The notes under the pieces: model-generated
The model's database searches: none
What the model was told of the DNA's origin: nothing
The model's input: only the letters and a program-made list of their open reading frames with translations
Part shown: piece by piece, positions 6,126 through 13,553 of the stretch
How the letters are laid out: every line of letters starts with the position of its first letter
Position numbering within the stretch: the stretch's first letter is position 1
Assembly: GCA_047921175.1 (NCBI GenBank)
Contig: JBLRWQ010000064.1
Span: 1 to 16,145, forward strand
DNA length: 16,145 bases
Direction: 5' to 3'
Source: T1Sed10-7 sp047921175
GTDB lineage: Bacteria > Actinomycetota > Nitriliruptoria > Nitriliruptorales > Nitriliruptoraceae
Translations under genes and position numbers: made by a program

Positions 6126-6947
6126 TCAGACGCCGGGCTCCTGCGGCGGCGCCGGTGCACCTCCAGCGGGTGGTTCGTCCGATGCCAGCAGGCCCGGCGG
6201 GGACGCGACGGGGGTGTCGACCGCGGTCCCGAAGCGGCGCTCGCGGCCCTGGTAGAGCGCGATCGCCTCGGCCAGGGCGTGCCGGTCGAAGTCGGGCCAG
6301 AGCGTGTCGACGAAGGCGAGCTCCGCGTACGCGGCCTGCCACAGCAGGAAGTTGGAGATGCGCTGCTCCCCCGAGGTGCGCACCAGCAGGTCGACGTCCG
6401 GCATGTCCGGGTCCGCGAGCCGTCGCGCCAGCGCGGCCTCGTCGACGCTCGTGAGCCGTCCCGCGGCGACGTCCTGGGCCGCACGATCGGCCGCCTCGGC
6501 CAGCTCGGCGCGGGCGCCGTAGTTGAAGGCGATCCGGAGCGTGAGCCGCCGGTGCCGCGCGGTCAGTGCCTCGGTGTCCTCGATGAGGCGGACCAGACGC
6601 TTGGGCACGGGCCGCCCGCGACCGCCGATGAAGCGGACCCGGACCTGGCGGTCGTCCAGCGCGTCCGCCCGGCGCAGCAGCAGGGACTCGTTGAAGCCGA
6701 GCAGGAACCGGACCTCGCTCGGCGGGCGACGCCAGTTCTCGGTCGAGAAGGCGTAGACGGTCAGGTCGGTCACCCCGAGCTCCAGCGCACCCTCGACGGT
6801 GTCGAACAGGGCCGCCTCCCCCGCCTCGTGCCCGGCGTTGCGTGGCAGGCCCTGGCGGTTGGCCCACCGGCCGTTGCCGTCCATGATCAGCGCGACGTGG
6901 GCCGGCAGGCGGGCGGCATCGAGGCCGTGCTCCTCGAGCAGTCCCAC
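6126..6947 (-). CDS. uppS: Isoprenyl (undecaprenyl-type) diphosphate synthase, cis-prenyltransferase
   Basis: A protein of 273 residues. It condenses isopentenyl diphosphate units in cis to make the polyprenyl diphosphate used as lipid carrier for cell-wall synthesis. Signature motifs are all present: HVALIMDGNGRWA with the catalytic-site D23, FSTENWRRP, and the C-terminal RTSGEQRISNFLLWQ-AYAEL-F with WPDF. The last 30 residues form a Pro/Ala-rich tail outside the family core. I chose GTG 6947, with GAGG about 9 nt upstream. The same frame runs on to 8501 but is antisense to the monooxygenase gene. Chain length (short Z,E-farnesyl type or long decaprenyl/undecaprenyl type) cannot be settled here, although linkage to recO favours the long-chain enzyme. 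It is divergent from the oxidoreductase operon. Confidence 0.93.
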   Translation of the reverse strand: MGLLEEHGLDAARLPAHVALIMDGNGRWANRQGLPRNAGHEAGEAALFDTVEGALELGVTDLTVYAFSTENWRRPPSEVRFLLGFNESLLLRRADALDDRQVRVRFIGGRGRPVPKRLVRLIEDTEALTARHRRLTLRIAFNYGARAELAEAADRAAQDVAAGRLTSVDEAALARRLADPDMPDVDLLVRTSGEQRISNFLLWQAAYAELAFVDTLWPDFDRHALAEAIALYQGRERRFGTAVDTPVASPPGLLASDEPPAGGAPAPPQEPGV

Positions 6948-7018
6948 GCGCTGCCACCTCGCCGTCGACGACCTGCCGGGGCCAGCTGGCCCGGACCCGC
7001 ACGCTAGCGCCGCCGGCC

Positions 7019-7044
7019 GGCACGACCGACCGGCACGACCGACC
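7019..7044 (+). repeat. 13-bp perfect tandem duplication
   Basis: GGCACGACCGACC occurs at 7019-7031 and is repeated without a gap at 7032-7044, in the 207-bp gap between the divergent uppS and monooxygenase genes. It may be a simple slippage duplication or a paired protein-binding site. Confidence 0.8.
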
Positions 7045-7071
7045 CGTGGTGAGGGACGCCCGGGCAGGCAT

Positions 7072-7121
7072 CGGAACGGATACACGCTCACCGTTCCGCC
7101 GGTTCGCCGGGCACGTATGCT
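7072..7121 (+). promoter_or_regulatory. Candidate operator and promoter of the monooxygenase operon
   Basis: CGGAACGG (7072-7079) and CCGTTCCG (7091-7098) form a perfect 8-bp inverted repeat with an 11-nt spacer. TATGCT at 7116-7121 is a good -10 candidate, and the right arm of the repeat lies about where the -35 would be, so a regulator bound there would block transcription. The monooxygenase ATG follows at 7155. The regulator is not encoded in the window, unless it is one of the uncharacterised genes. Confidence 0.42.
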
Positions 7122-7154
7122 GCCACCGGGAGCGCCACGGGAGGGCGAGCAGGT

Positions 7155-8534
7155 ATGGCGGAGCACGTGCGCGGGGTTCTGGACACCGACGCGGTCGTGA
7201 TCGGCGCGGGCGCCGCGGGGCTGGCCGCAGCCCGGTCGCTCGCCGTCCGTGGCATCGACTACCGCCACCTCGAGAAGGGCTCCATGGTCGGCGGCCTGTG
7301 GCGCATCGACAACGACAACGGCGGTGCCGCCGCGTACGAGAGCCTGCACCTGAACAGCTCCCGACCCCGGACCCAGTTCCCGTCCCACCCCATGCCCGAC
7401 GACTGGCCGGACTACCCCTCGCACCAGCTGATGGCCCGCTACCTGCGGGACTTCGCCGAGCACTTCCGCCTGACGGACCGGATCGAGTTCCGCACCGAGG
7501 TGGCGGCGGTCCGGCCGCTGCCCGGGGACGGCCCGCCGGGCACCCACGGCTGGGAGGTGACGACCGGCGCGGGTACCACGATCACCGCACGCTCGGTGCT
7601 GGTCGCCAACGGCCACCACGGCACGCCCCGCCGGCTGTCGGTCCCCGGCAGCTTCGATGGCACCCGGTTCCACGCCCACGACTACCGCGAGCCGTCCGGC
7701 TTCACCGGCAAGCGGGTGCTGGTGGTCGGGGTCGGCAACTCCGGGCTGGATATCGCCTGCGACGCCGCACCCGTGGCCGACCGGGTGCTGCTGGCCACCC
7801 GGCACGGCGTCCACGTGATCCCCAAGTACGCGTTCGGCCGCCCCGTCGACCAGCTCTCCTCCCCGCTGACCGCCCGGCTGCCCTTCCGGGTCGAGCGGCT
7901 GCTGTACGAGCTCCTCGTGCGTGCGTCCGTCGGCCGGCCCCAGGACCGCGGGCTGCCGAAGCCGGACCACCGTCTGCTCAGCGCCCATCCGAGCGTGTCC
8001 TCCCGGCTGTACGACCTGGTCGGCCACGGCGACATCGAGGTGGTGGGTGACCTCGAGCGGCTCGAGGGCACCTCGGTGCGCTTCCGTGACGGGCGCATCG
8101 AGGAGGTGGACGTGCTCGTGGAGGCCACCGGCTACGACGTCCACCTGCCGTTCCTGGCGCCGGACGTGCTCGAGGTGCACGACAACGTCCTGCCGCTGTA
8201 CCGCCGGGTCGTTCCTGTCGAGAGGCCGGGGCTGTTCCTCGTCGGCTTCATCCAGACGGTCGGCTCCAGCGTGCCGCTCATGGAGCATCAGACCGAGTGG
8301 ATCGCGGAGCTGCTGACCGGTGCGGTCACGCTGCCCTCCGCCGGCCAGATGCGCCGATGGATCCGCCGCGACCGGCGCGCCATGGACCGCCGCTACCTGC
8401 GCTCGGCGCGGCACACGATGCAGGTCGACTACTGGCGCTACATCCGCGACCTGACCGAGGAGCGGTCCCGCCACGCGGTCCCGGTCACCACCACCACCCA
8501 CGCGCCGGCCACCGTCGTGGCCGCCGACCGGTGA
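7155..8534 (+). CDS. FMO-type flavin-containing monooxygenase
   Basis: A protein of 459 residues. The FAD-binding fold begins at VVIGAGAAGLAAARSL (GxGxxG at 17-22). The family fingerprint F-x-G-x3-H-x3-Y-R is exact at 167-178 (FDGTRFHAHDYR), and the NADPH-binding GVGNSG follows at 192-197. The ATGYD motif comes later. This family uses NADPH and oxygen to insert one oxygen atom at nitrogen, sulfur or, in some members, a ketone carbon. The substrate is unknown. I chose ATG 7155 because GGGAGGGCGAGCAGGT lies just before it. Its TGA overlaps the GTG of the next gene by 4 nt (GTGA), so the operon is translationally coupled. No signal peptide is visible and the enzyme is probably cytoplasmic. Confidence 0.88.
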   Translation: MAEHVRGVLDTDAVVIGAGAAGLAAARSLAVRGIDYRHLEKGSMVGGLWRIDNDNGGAAAYESLHLNSSRPRTQFPSHPMPDDWPDYPSHQLMARYLRDFAEHFRLTDRIEFRTEVAAVRPLPGDGPPGTHGWEVTTGAGTTITARSVLVANGHHGTPRRLSVPGSFDGTRFHAHDYREPSGFTGKRVLVVGVGNSGLDIACDAAPVADRVLLATRHGVHVIPKYAFGRPVDQLSSPLTARLPFRVERLLYELLVRASVGRPQDRGLPKPDHRLLSAHPSVSSRLYDLVGHGDIEVVGDLERLEGTSVRFRDGRIEEVDVLVEATGYDVHLPFLAPDVLEVHDNVLPLYRRVVPVERPGLFLVGFIQTVGSSVPLMEHQTEWIAELLTGAVTLPSAGQMRRWIRRDRRAMDRRYLRSARHTMQVDYWRYIRDLTEERSRHAVPVTTTTHAPATVVAADR

Positions 8535-9610
8535 GCCCGACGTCGGGCAGCGCGACCGCGAGCGCGGCCCCCGCGAGCGAGACGGCTACGACCGCACCGA
8601 GACCGCCGGGTCCGGTGCTCGTGACCGGCGCAGCTGGGTTCATCGGCCGGGCCATCACCGACCGGCTGCGCGCGCGGGGCGTCGAGGCGCGCGGCGTGGA
8701 TGTGATCGGCGACCCGGCGACCGGGATCGTCGCGGGCGACGTCACCGATACCGCCGGCTGGTCGCACCACCTCGACGGTGTCGACACGGTCGTCCACACG
8801 GCCGCGATCGTGTCCAACGTGGTGCCCATGGCGCGGATGCACGCCGTCAACGTGGTGGGCACCCGGGCGGTGCTGGCCGCGGCGACCGCGGCCGGGGTAC
8901 GCCGGGTCGTGCACCTGTCCTCGGTGGTGGTGCACGGCTACGACCTACCCGCCTGGGTCGACGAGGACCACCCGGTCACCCTCACCGGTGATGCGTACGT
9001 CGACACCAAGATCGCCGGTGAGCAGGTCGTGCTCGCGGCCCATGCCCGCGGTGACGTCGAGGTGGTCGTGGTCCGCCCCGGGGACGTCTACGGCCCCGGG
9101 TCGCGGCCGTGGGTGGTGCTGCCGCTGACCTACCTCAAGGCGGGGCAGGCGGTGCTGCCGGCCCGCGGCCGCGGGATCTGCAGCCACGTGCACGTGGACA
9201 ACCTCGTCGACGGCGTGCTGAGGGCCGTCGCGGTCCCCGGCGCGGCCGGGCACGTCCTGCACGTCACCGACGGCGTCGCCACGACCTGGGCCGACTACCT
9301 GACCGAGCTCGGCCGGCTGGTCGGCCGTCGGCCGCGCCGCCTCCCCACCCCGGTCGCGGTCGCGCTCGCCTCGGCGGTGGGGCGCGCGGAGCGGGCACGG
9401 GGACGACCCAGCGAGCTGTGTGCCGCCTCGATGCGGCTGCTGGCCCGGACCGGCAGCTACCGGATCGACCGGGCGCGGGACGTGCTCGGCTACACCCCCA
9501 CGGTCGACCTGGAGACCGGCCTGGCCGGGGTGGCGCGCTGGGCGGCCGAGGTCGGGCTGGCGGACGGCCCGGCTCCCCGGACCGTGCCCCAGAACGCGAG
9601 GAGCCGCTGA
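8531..9610 (+). CDS. Extended SDR, NAD-dependent epimerase/dehydratase or hydroxysteroid-dehydrogenase-like protein
   Basis: A protein of 359 residues. After a 27-residue Ala/Ser/Thr-rich leader comes VLVTGAAGFIGR, the dinucleotide-binding GxxGxxG at 33-39. The catalytic set is S130/S131 in HLSSVVVHG and Y156-x3-K160 (YVDTK). VVRPGDVYGPGSRPWV and the SHVHVDNLVDGVL segment are typical of extended SDRs of the 3-beta-hydroxysteroid dehydrogenase/epimerase group. It probably oxidises a hydroxyl group or reduces a ketone using NAD(P). The GTG start at 8531 overlaps the monooxygenase stop by 4 nt. The stop overlaps the next ATG (TGATG). The Thr/Ala leader may be a disordered tail, or the true start may lie slightly later. 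Confidence 0.87.
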   Translation: MSPTSGSATASAAPASETATTAPRPPGPVLVTGAAGFIGRAITDRLRARGVEARGVDVIGDPATGIVAGDVTDTAGWSHHLDGVDTVVHTAAIVSNVVPMARMHAVNVVGTRAVLAAATAAGVRRVVHLSSVVVHGYDLPAWVDEDHPVTLTGDAYVDTKIAGEQVVLAAHARGDVEVVVVRPGDVYGPGSRPWVVLPLTYLKAGQAVLPARGRGICSHVHVDNLVDGVLRAVAVPGAAGHVLHVTDGVATTWADYLTELGRLVGRRPRRLPTPVAVALASAVGRAERARGRPSELCAASMRLLARTGSYRIDRARDVLGYTPTVDLETGLAGVARWAAEVGLADGPAPRTVPQNARSR

Positions 9611-10884
9611 TGCGTGCGATCGTCGCCGAGACCACCGTGCCCCGGTACCTCTGGACCACGGCGGCCCAGCGGATCCGGCACGACGCCGGCTGGCAGCGCG
9701 GCGGGCTGCTCCGGCTGGTCGACGACGCCCAGGAGCCCACCCTCCCCGGCCCCGACTGGGTCCGGCTCCGGACGGAGCTGGCCGGGATCTGCGGCAGCGA
9801 CGTGGCGCTCGCCCACGCGAAGCTGTCGCTGGTGCTGAGCGCGTACTACACCGCGTCCCGGACCATCCCGGGCCACGAGGTGGTCGCGGTGGTGGACGAG
9901 GTCGGCTCGGCGGTGACGTCGCTCGAGCCGGGTGACCGGGTCGTGCTCGACCCGGTCCTGTCGTGCGTGCATCGCGGGTTCGACCCGGTCTGCGGCTCCT
10001 GCGCGCGCGGCCGCCCCCACACCTGCGACCGCTTCGACCTGCCGGGGGTGAGCGGCTGCGTCGCCCCGACCCAGGGGTTCGACGCGACCGTCGGCGGCGG
10101 GTTCGGCACCCGCCTGGTCGCCCACGTCGACCAGTGCCTCAAGGTGGGCGAGATCCCCTCGCGTCGCGCGGTGCTGGCCGAGCCGACCGCTGTCGCCCTG
10201 CACGCCGCGCTGCGCTGGCGGCGTGACGGCGACCGCGCGGTGGTGATCGGTCCGGGCACGATCGGGCTGCTCGTCACCGCAGCGCTCCGCCGGCTCCACC
10301 CCGACCTCGACGTGACCGTGGTGTCCCCGGACGCGTTCGGGACCGAGCGGGCCCGCCAGGTCGGCGCCTCCCGTGTGGTACCCACCGGCGCCGCGGCGAT
10401 CCACGCGCTGGCCGACCAGGACGGTGGGCGGGTCCTGACCGCCGAGCGCACCCCGCTGCCGCTGCTGGAGCGGGGCGTCGATGCGGTGCTCGACTGCGTC
10501 GGGCTACCGGCCACGATCGACCTGGGGCTCCACCTGCTGCGCGCCGGCGGGACGTTCGTGCTGGTCGGCGCCGCCGGGCAGCAGCCGGTCGACTGGTCGC
10601 TGGTGTGGAACCGGGAGCTGACCGTGGTCGGCACCGTCAACGGCGGTCCGGAGCCGGCGCTGGACGGCCGCCGCTCGATCGAGCACGCGGCCGGATGGCT
10701 GGCCGACGACGCCTTCCCGGTCGACCGGATCGTCACCCATCTCGCCCCGTTGGAGCGCTGGCGGGACGCCTTCGCGACCGCCTCCGCCGGTCCCCGCGCC
10801 CGGGCCGGCAAGGTCGTCCTGCAGCCCGACCCGGACCTGCCGCTGGTCGGGGAGGTCCACGCCCGCCGCCCCGCCGGAGCCTGA
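9610..10884 (+). CDS. Zinc-dependent MDR alcohol dehydrogenase
   Basis: A protein of 424 residues, longer than the usual 340-380. The catalytic zinc site is visible: C61 (ICGSD), H89-E90 (PGHEV) and E191 (LAEPTA). Four further cysteines, C119, C128, C131 and C139, form the structural-zinc lobe. The cofactor fold has GPGTIG at 214-219. It should oxidise an alcohol or polyol with NAD(P). AGGAG lies 6 nt before ATG 9610, which overlaps the epimerase stop by 1 nt. The order monooxygenase, SDR, MDR suggests a linear oxidation route or redox exchange on one substrate, but that is inference. It converges on recO, with 23 bp between their stop codons and no clear terminator (only the palindrome CCGGATCCGG at 10898-10907). 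Confidence 0.88.
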   Translation: MRAIVAETTVPRYLWTTAAQRIRHDAGWQRGGLLRLVDDAQEPTLPGPDWVRLRTELAGICGSDVALAHAKLSLVLSAYYTASRTIPGHEVVAVVDEVGSAVTSLEPGDRVVLDPVLSCVHRGFDPVCGSCARGRPHTCDRFDLPGVSGCVAPTQGFDATVGGGFGTRLVAHVDQCLKVGEIPSRRAVLAEPTAVALHAALRWRRDGDRAVVIGPGTIGLLVTAALRRLHPDLDVTVVSPDAFGTERARQVGASRVVPTGAAAIHALADQDGGRVLTAERTPLPLLERGVDAVLDCVGLPATIDLGLHLLRAGGTFVLVGAAGQQPVDWSLVWNRELTVVGTVNGGPEPALDGRRSIEHAAGWLADDAFPVDRIVTHLAPLERWRDAFATASAGPRARAGKVVLQPDPDLPLVGEVHARRPAGA

Positions 10885-10907
10885 GCAGTCATCGCGTCCG
10901 GATCCGG

Positions 10908-11645
10908 TCAGGGCCGGGGCACGGCCCCGTAGGCCTTGAAGCGGCGGTCGAGGTGGTGCTCGGCGAACGCCCGCGCGTAGGCGGCGGCGACCGCCCGTGC
11001 CGCCGGCTGCTCACGGGCCAGGCTCGGCAGCCCGGCCCACTGGCCGAGCCGGGCCAGCTCGGCCACCACGTCGATGACCTGGCGGTCCACGGCACGGGTA
11101 CCGGTCGGGGCGCAGTCCGCACACAGCGCCCCGCCGGCCTTCACGCTCAGGAACACGTGCGTGCCAGGGGCCCGGCAGACCGCGCAGCCGTCGGTGAAGA
11201 CGTGGAAGCCGACGCTGGCCGGCAGGCGCAGCAGGAAGGCATCCACGAAGATGGCCGGGTCCTCCGGGCCGGCGTCCAGCGCCTGCAGGCCGGCCCGCAG
11301 CAGCAGGAACACCCCGTTGTCCCGCTCCCCCTCCTGGGCCACGTGGTCGACCACCTCGGTCATGACGGACGCGGCCGCCGAGGTGGCATGGTCGGACCGG
11401 ATGCGGTCGTGGGGAGCGAGCAGCTCCGCCTGGGTGATGGTGTCGAGGTTGCGGCCCTCGTACAGCTGCAGGTCCACGTGGCTGAACGGCTCCAGCCGGC
11501 CACCGAAGCGGCTGCCGGGGCGACGCACCCCCTTGGCGACCGCGCGGACCTTGCCGCGCCCCTGGGTCAGCAGGTGGACGATCCGGTCGGTCTCCCCCAG
11601 CTTGTAGGTGCGCAGCACGATGCCCTGGTCGCGGTAGGTGGCCAT
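10908..11645 (-). CDS. recO: DNA repair protein RecO
   Basis: A protein of 245 residues, the normal length. The N-terminal OB fold starts YRDQGIVLRTYKLGETDRIV and continues with KGVRRPGSRFGGRLEPFS. The helical C-terminal domain carries a four-cysteine zinc site, C154-x2-C157 and C175-x2-C178. RecO works with RecF and RecR to displace single-strand-binding protein and load RecA on gaps. Its ATG overlaps the acetyltransferase stop (TGATG), so it is the last gene of a long coupled run. In many actinobacteria recO is next to uppS; here three plus-strand oxidoreductase genes separate them. Confidence 0.95.
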   Translation of the reverse strand: MATYRDQGIVLRTYKLGETDRIVHLLTQGRGKVRAVAKGVRRPGSRFGGRLEPFSHVDLQLYEGRNLDTITQAELLAPHDRIRSDHATSAAASVMTEVVDHVAQEGERDNGVFLLLRAGLQALDAGPEDPAIFVDAFLLRLPASVGFHVFTDGCAVCRAPGTHVFLSVKAGGALCADCAPTGTRAVDRQVIDVVAELARLGQWAGLPSLAREQPAARAVAAAYARAFAEHHLDRRFKAYGAVPRP

Positions 11646-12178
11646 CAGCAGGCCGGGGTCGCGGGGTCGGCGGGACCGCAGCCACCGGTCGGATCCGCCT
11701 CGGCGGGCTCGCCCAGGTCCGCGACCCACGGGGGCCCCGACCGGACCGTGCCGTCGAGTCGCTTGGCGTGCATCCGCAGCGACCAGCCGTCGCCGTAACC
11801 GGCGGCGCTCCAGAAGGCCCGGCCGGCCACGTTGTCGTCCAGCACCAGCAGGTTGACCTGCACACAGCCGCGCTCGCGTAGCCGGTGCTCGAGCTCGGCG
11901 ACCAGGGCACGGGCCACGCCGCGGCGCCGGGCCCGCTCCGCGACCGCCAACCGGTTGATCCAGCCGCGCCGCCCGTCGAAGGACCCGAGCACCACCCCGA
12001 CCAGGCCGTCGTCGTCGTGGGCGCCCAGGACCAGCTCGGGCTCGAAGGCACGCAGCTGGGCGACCTCGGCGGCCGGGATGGGGCCGAGATGGTCGGTGAC
12101 CGCCCACAGGGCGTGCGCGGCGGGCAGGTCGCCATCGAGCAGGGTCCGGATCCGCATGGGTCCGTTGTACCCGCTCAC
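11645..12178 (-). CDS. GNAT-family N-acetyltransferase
   Basis: A protein of 177 residues. The acetyl-CoA-binding loop is RARRRGVARALV (about residues 82-93), preceded by the strand INRLAVAERA and followed by QVNLLVLDDNVAGRAFWSAAGY, the standard GNAT C-terminal motif. It transfers an acetyl group to an amine; the substrate is unknown. The last 25 residues (from EPAEADPTGG) are a low-complexity tail. GTG 12178 overlaps the upstream gene's stop by 4 nt. ATG 12157 is an alternative start that begins at the fold itself (MRIRTLL). Confidence 0.87.
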   Translation of the reverse strand: MSGYNGPMRIRTLLDGDLPAAHALWAVTDHLGPIPAAEVAQLRAFEPELVLGAHDDDGLVGVVLGSFDGRRGWINRLAVAERARRRGVARALVAELEHRLRERGCVQVNLLVLDDNVAGRAFWSAAGYGDGWSLRMHAKRLDGTVRSGPPWVADLGEPAEADPTGGCGPADPATPAC

Positions 12179-13035
12179 AGCAGCGGCCAGGGGTAAGGCT
12201 GCGCCACCGCCGGATGGGGGTAGCGGCCGCTGTCGAGCAGGGCGACCACACGCCGCTCCAGCGCGGCCACCTCGTCGTCGGCGAGGAGCGTGGCGAGGTG
12301 CGCACCGAGCTGGCCCACCAGGCCCTCCCGCAGCCGGTCCAGGTCGGCGAGCAGCCGCGCCGGGACCGGCTCACCGGCGAGCTCCCAGGCCACGGTCCGG
12401 AGCTTCGGCTCGGGATGGAAGGTCACCCCGTGGTCGATCAACCACACCCGGCCCGGCGCCGGGCCCACCCCCGCCGCGGCCGGCGCCGCGGCAACCAGGG
12501 CCGGCACGGGCGACTCGTCGGGGACGTGCAGCACGTGCCCGGCCTTGCGGTCGGCGTTGTTGCACACCGCGTCGAAGGCGATCATGGCCTCCAGCTGCGC
12601 CCGGAGCGCCGGCTGGCCCGCCTCCCACAGGGTGAAGTGGTGGGCCGCGAGGTCGTGGGCGACGTAGCGCTGCAGCGACCCGGGGCCGAAGGGCCCGTCG
12701 GGACGCAGCACGGTGGTGGGGACCTGGTACCAGCCGAGCGCGACGGAGAGGTCGTGGGCCGCGACCTCACGCCGGTGCAGGGTCCCGGCCGGGAAGTCCC
12801 ACAGGGGCCGCTCCCCCCGTGCCGGTTTGTAGACCGCGAGGTCGTGCGCTGCGAGGTCGTCCAGCTCCGGCTCGCGGCCGAGGTCCGCCGCCAGGTTCTC
12901 GAGCGGACGCGGATCGCGGTCGGTCAGCCGCGCCAGCAGCGTGGCGTTCGACGCGTCCGCGAACCGCCCGACGACCTCCAGCGGGGCGGACCGCAGCCGG
13001 TCCGCCATCGCGGCGGGATCGTCGGTGCGGCTCAC
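12175..13035 (-). CDS. SCO1664-family protein, distantly kinase-like
   Basis: A protein of 286 residues that matches the actinobacterial SCO1664 family by its motifs: YKPARGERPLWDFP (K70), the repeated VAAHDL/VAHDL pattern, PFGPGSLQRYV, then FDAVCNNADRKAGHVL and VWLIDHGVTFHPEPKLRTVAWEL. The Lys in YKP, the N-x-D-R-K loop (160-164) and the D-H-G triplet (201-203) resemble the nucleotide Lys, catalytic loop and metal-binding motif of PI3/4-kinase or HipA-like folds. No activity is known to me. An Ala/Pro stretch (about 181-195) separates the last two motifs. GTG 13035 overlaps the DUF3090 stop by 4 nt; ATG 13008 is an alternative start. It always seems to travel with DUF3090 and the phosphatase. 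Confidence 0.85.
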   Translation of the reverse strand: MSRTDDPAAMADRLRSAPLEVVGRFADASNATLLARLTDRDPRPLENLAADLGREPELDDLAAHDLAVYKPARGERPLWDFPAGTLHRREVAAHDLSVALGWYQVPTTVLRPDGPFGPGSLQRYVAHDLAAHHFTLWEAGQPALRAQLEAMIAFDAVCNNADRKAGHVLHVPDESPVPALVAAAPAAAGVGPAPGRVWLIDHGVTFHPEPKLRTVAWELAGEPVPARLLADLDRLREGLVGQLGAHLATLLADDEVAALERRVVALLDSGRYPHPAVAQPYPWPLL

Positions 13036-13553
13036 CGGGTCAGGGTGCCGTGCCCGTTGGTCCCCGGGCAGACGTGGCTGCCGTCCAGCTCGGTGGGCCG
13101 GCCGCACAGCTCGCAGGTCGGCCGTCCCTGCTCCACCACCTCGACGGCGTGGGCAGCCAGCCGGCGCGCCTGGTCCCGATCGAGCCAGATGCGTGCCTGC
13201 CGGGGTTCCCCGGCGGGCTCCGCCTCATCGGCGAGGACCAGCTCGGCGACCTCGAGGAGGAAACGGTCCTCGTCGCGGTCGAGCCCCACGGACAGCTCGC
13301 CGACCCGCCACCTCGGCTCGAGCGGGACCCGGAGCCCCATCGCGGTCCGGTCCCAGTCGGTGACGGGGGCCTCCTCGATGCGCACGAGCAGTTGCCCGAG
13401 CAGCTCGCCGATCCCTCGCGCCTGCCCCTTCTCCAGGACGAAGGTCACCCGCTGGGTGTCGTCCTCGGCTTGGAGGTAGAAGGTCCGCGCCCCGGGCACC
13501 CCGGTGAACCCGACCGTGACGTGATGGGGGGCATCGAGCTCGGCATCGATCAC
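13032..13553 (-). CDS. DUF3090 family protein
   Basis: A protein of 173 residues of the actinobacterial DUF3090 family. The N-terminal part (HHVTVGFTGVPGARTFYLQAEDDTQRVTFVLEK) is a beta-rich domain. WRVGELSVGLDRDEDRFLLEVAEL follows in the middle. The C-terminus holds a likely zinc site, CELCGRP...HVC, and ends PGTNGHGTLTR. Its function is unknown. GTG 13553 overlaps the phosphatase stop by 4 nt, and its own stop overlaps the next GTG by 4 nt, so its translation is coupled on both sides. Fixed linkage with its two neighbours suggests a shared pathway or complex. Confidence 0.88.
   Translation of the reverse strand: MIDAELDAPHHVTVGFTGVPGARTFYLQAEDDTQRVTFVLEKGQARGIGELLGQLLVRIEEAPVTDWDRTAMGLRVPLEPRWRVGELSVGLDRDEDRFLLEVAELVLADEAEPAGEPRQARIWLDRDQARRLAAHAVEVVEQGRPTCELCGRPTELDGSHVCPGTNGHGTLTR

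Noticed and set aside
5672..7007. Two long overlapping plus-strand open frames across uppS
   Set aside because: Both are antisense to uppS and the NTF2-like frame, Arg/Pro-rich, and have no recognisable domain.
6948..8501. Long minus-strand open frame extending uppS upstream by more than 500 residues
   Set aside because: It is antisense to the monooxygenase gene, whose FAD, NADPH and FMO motifs are intact. The extension has no protein features, and uppS has a good start at 6947.
10898..10907. Palindrome CCGGATCCGG between adh and recO as a bidirectional terminator
   Set aside because: It has no room for a loop with a useful stem and no T tract. It is a simple 10-bp palindrome.
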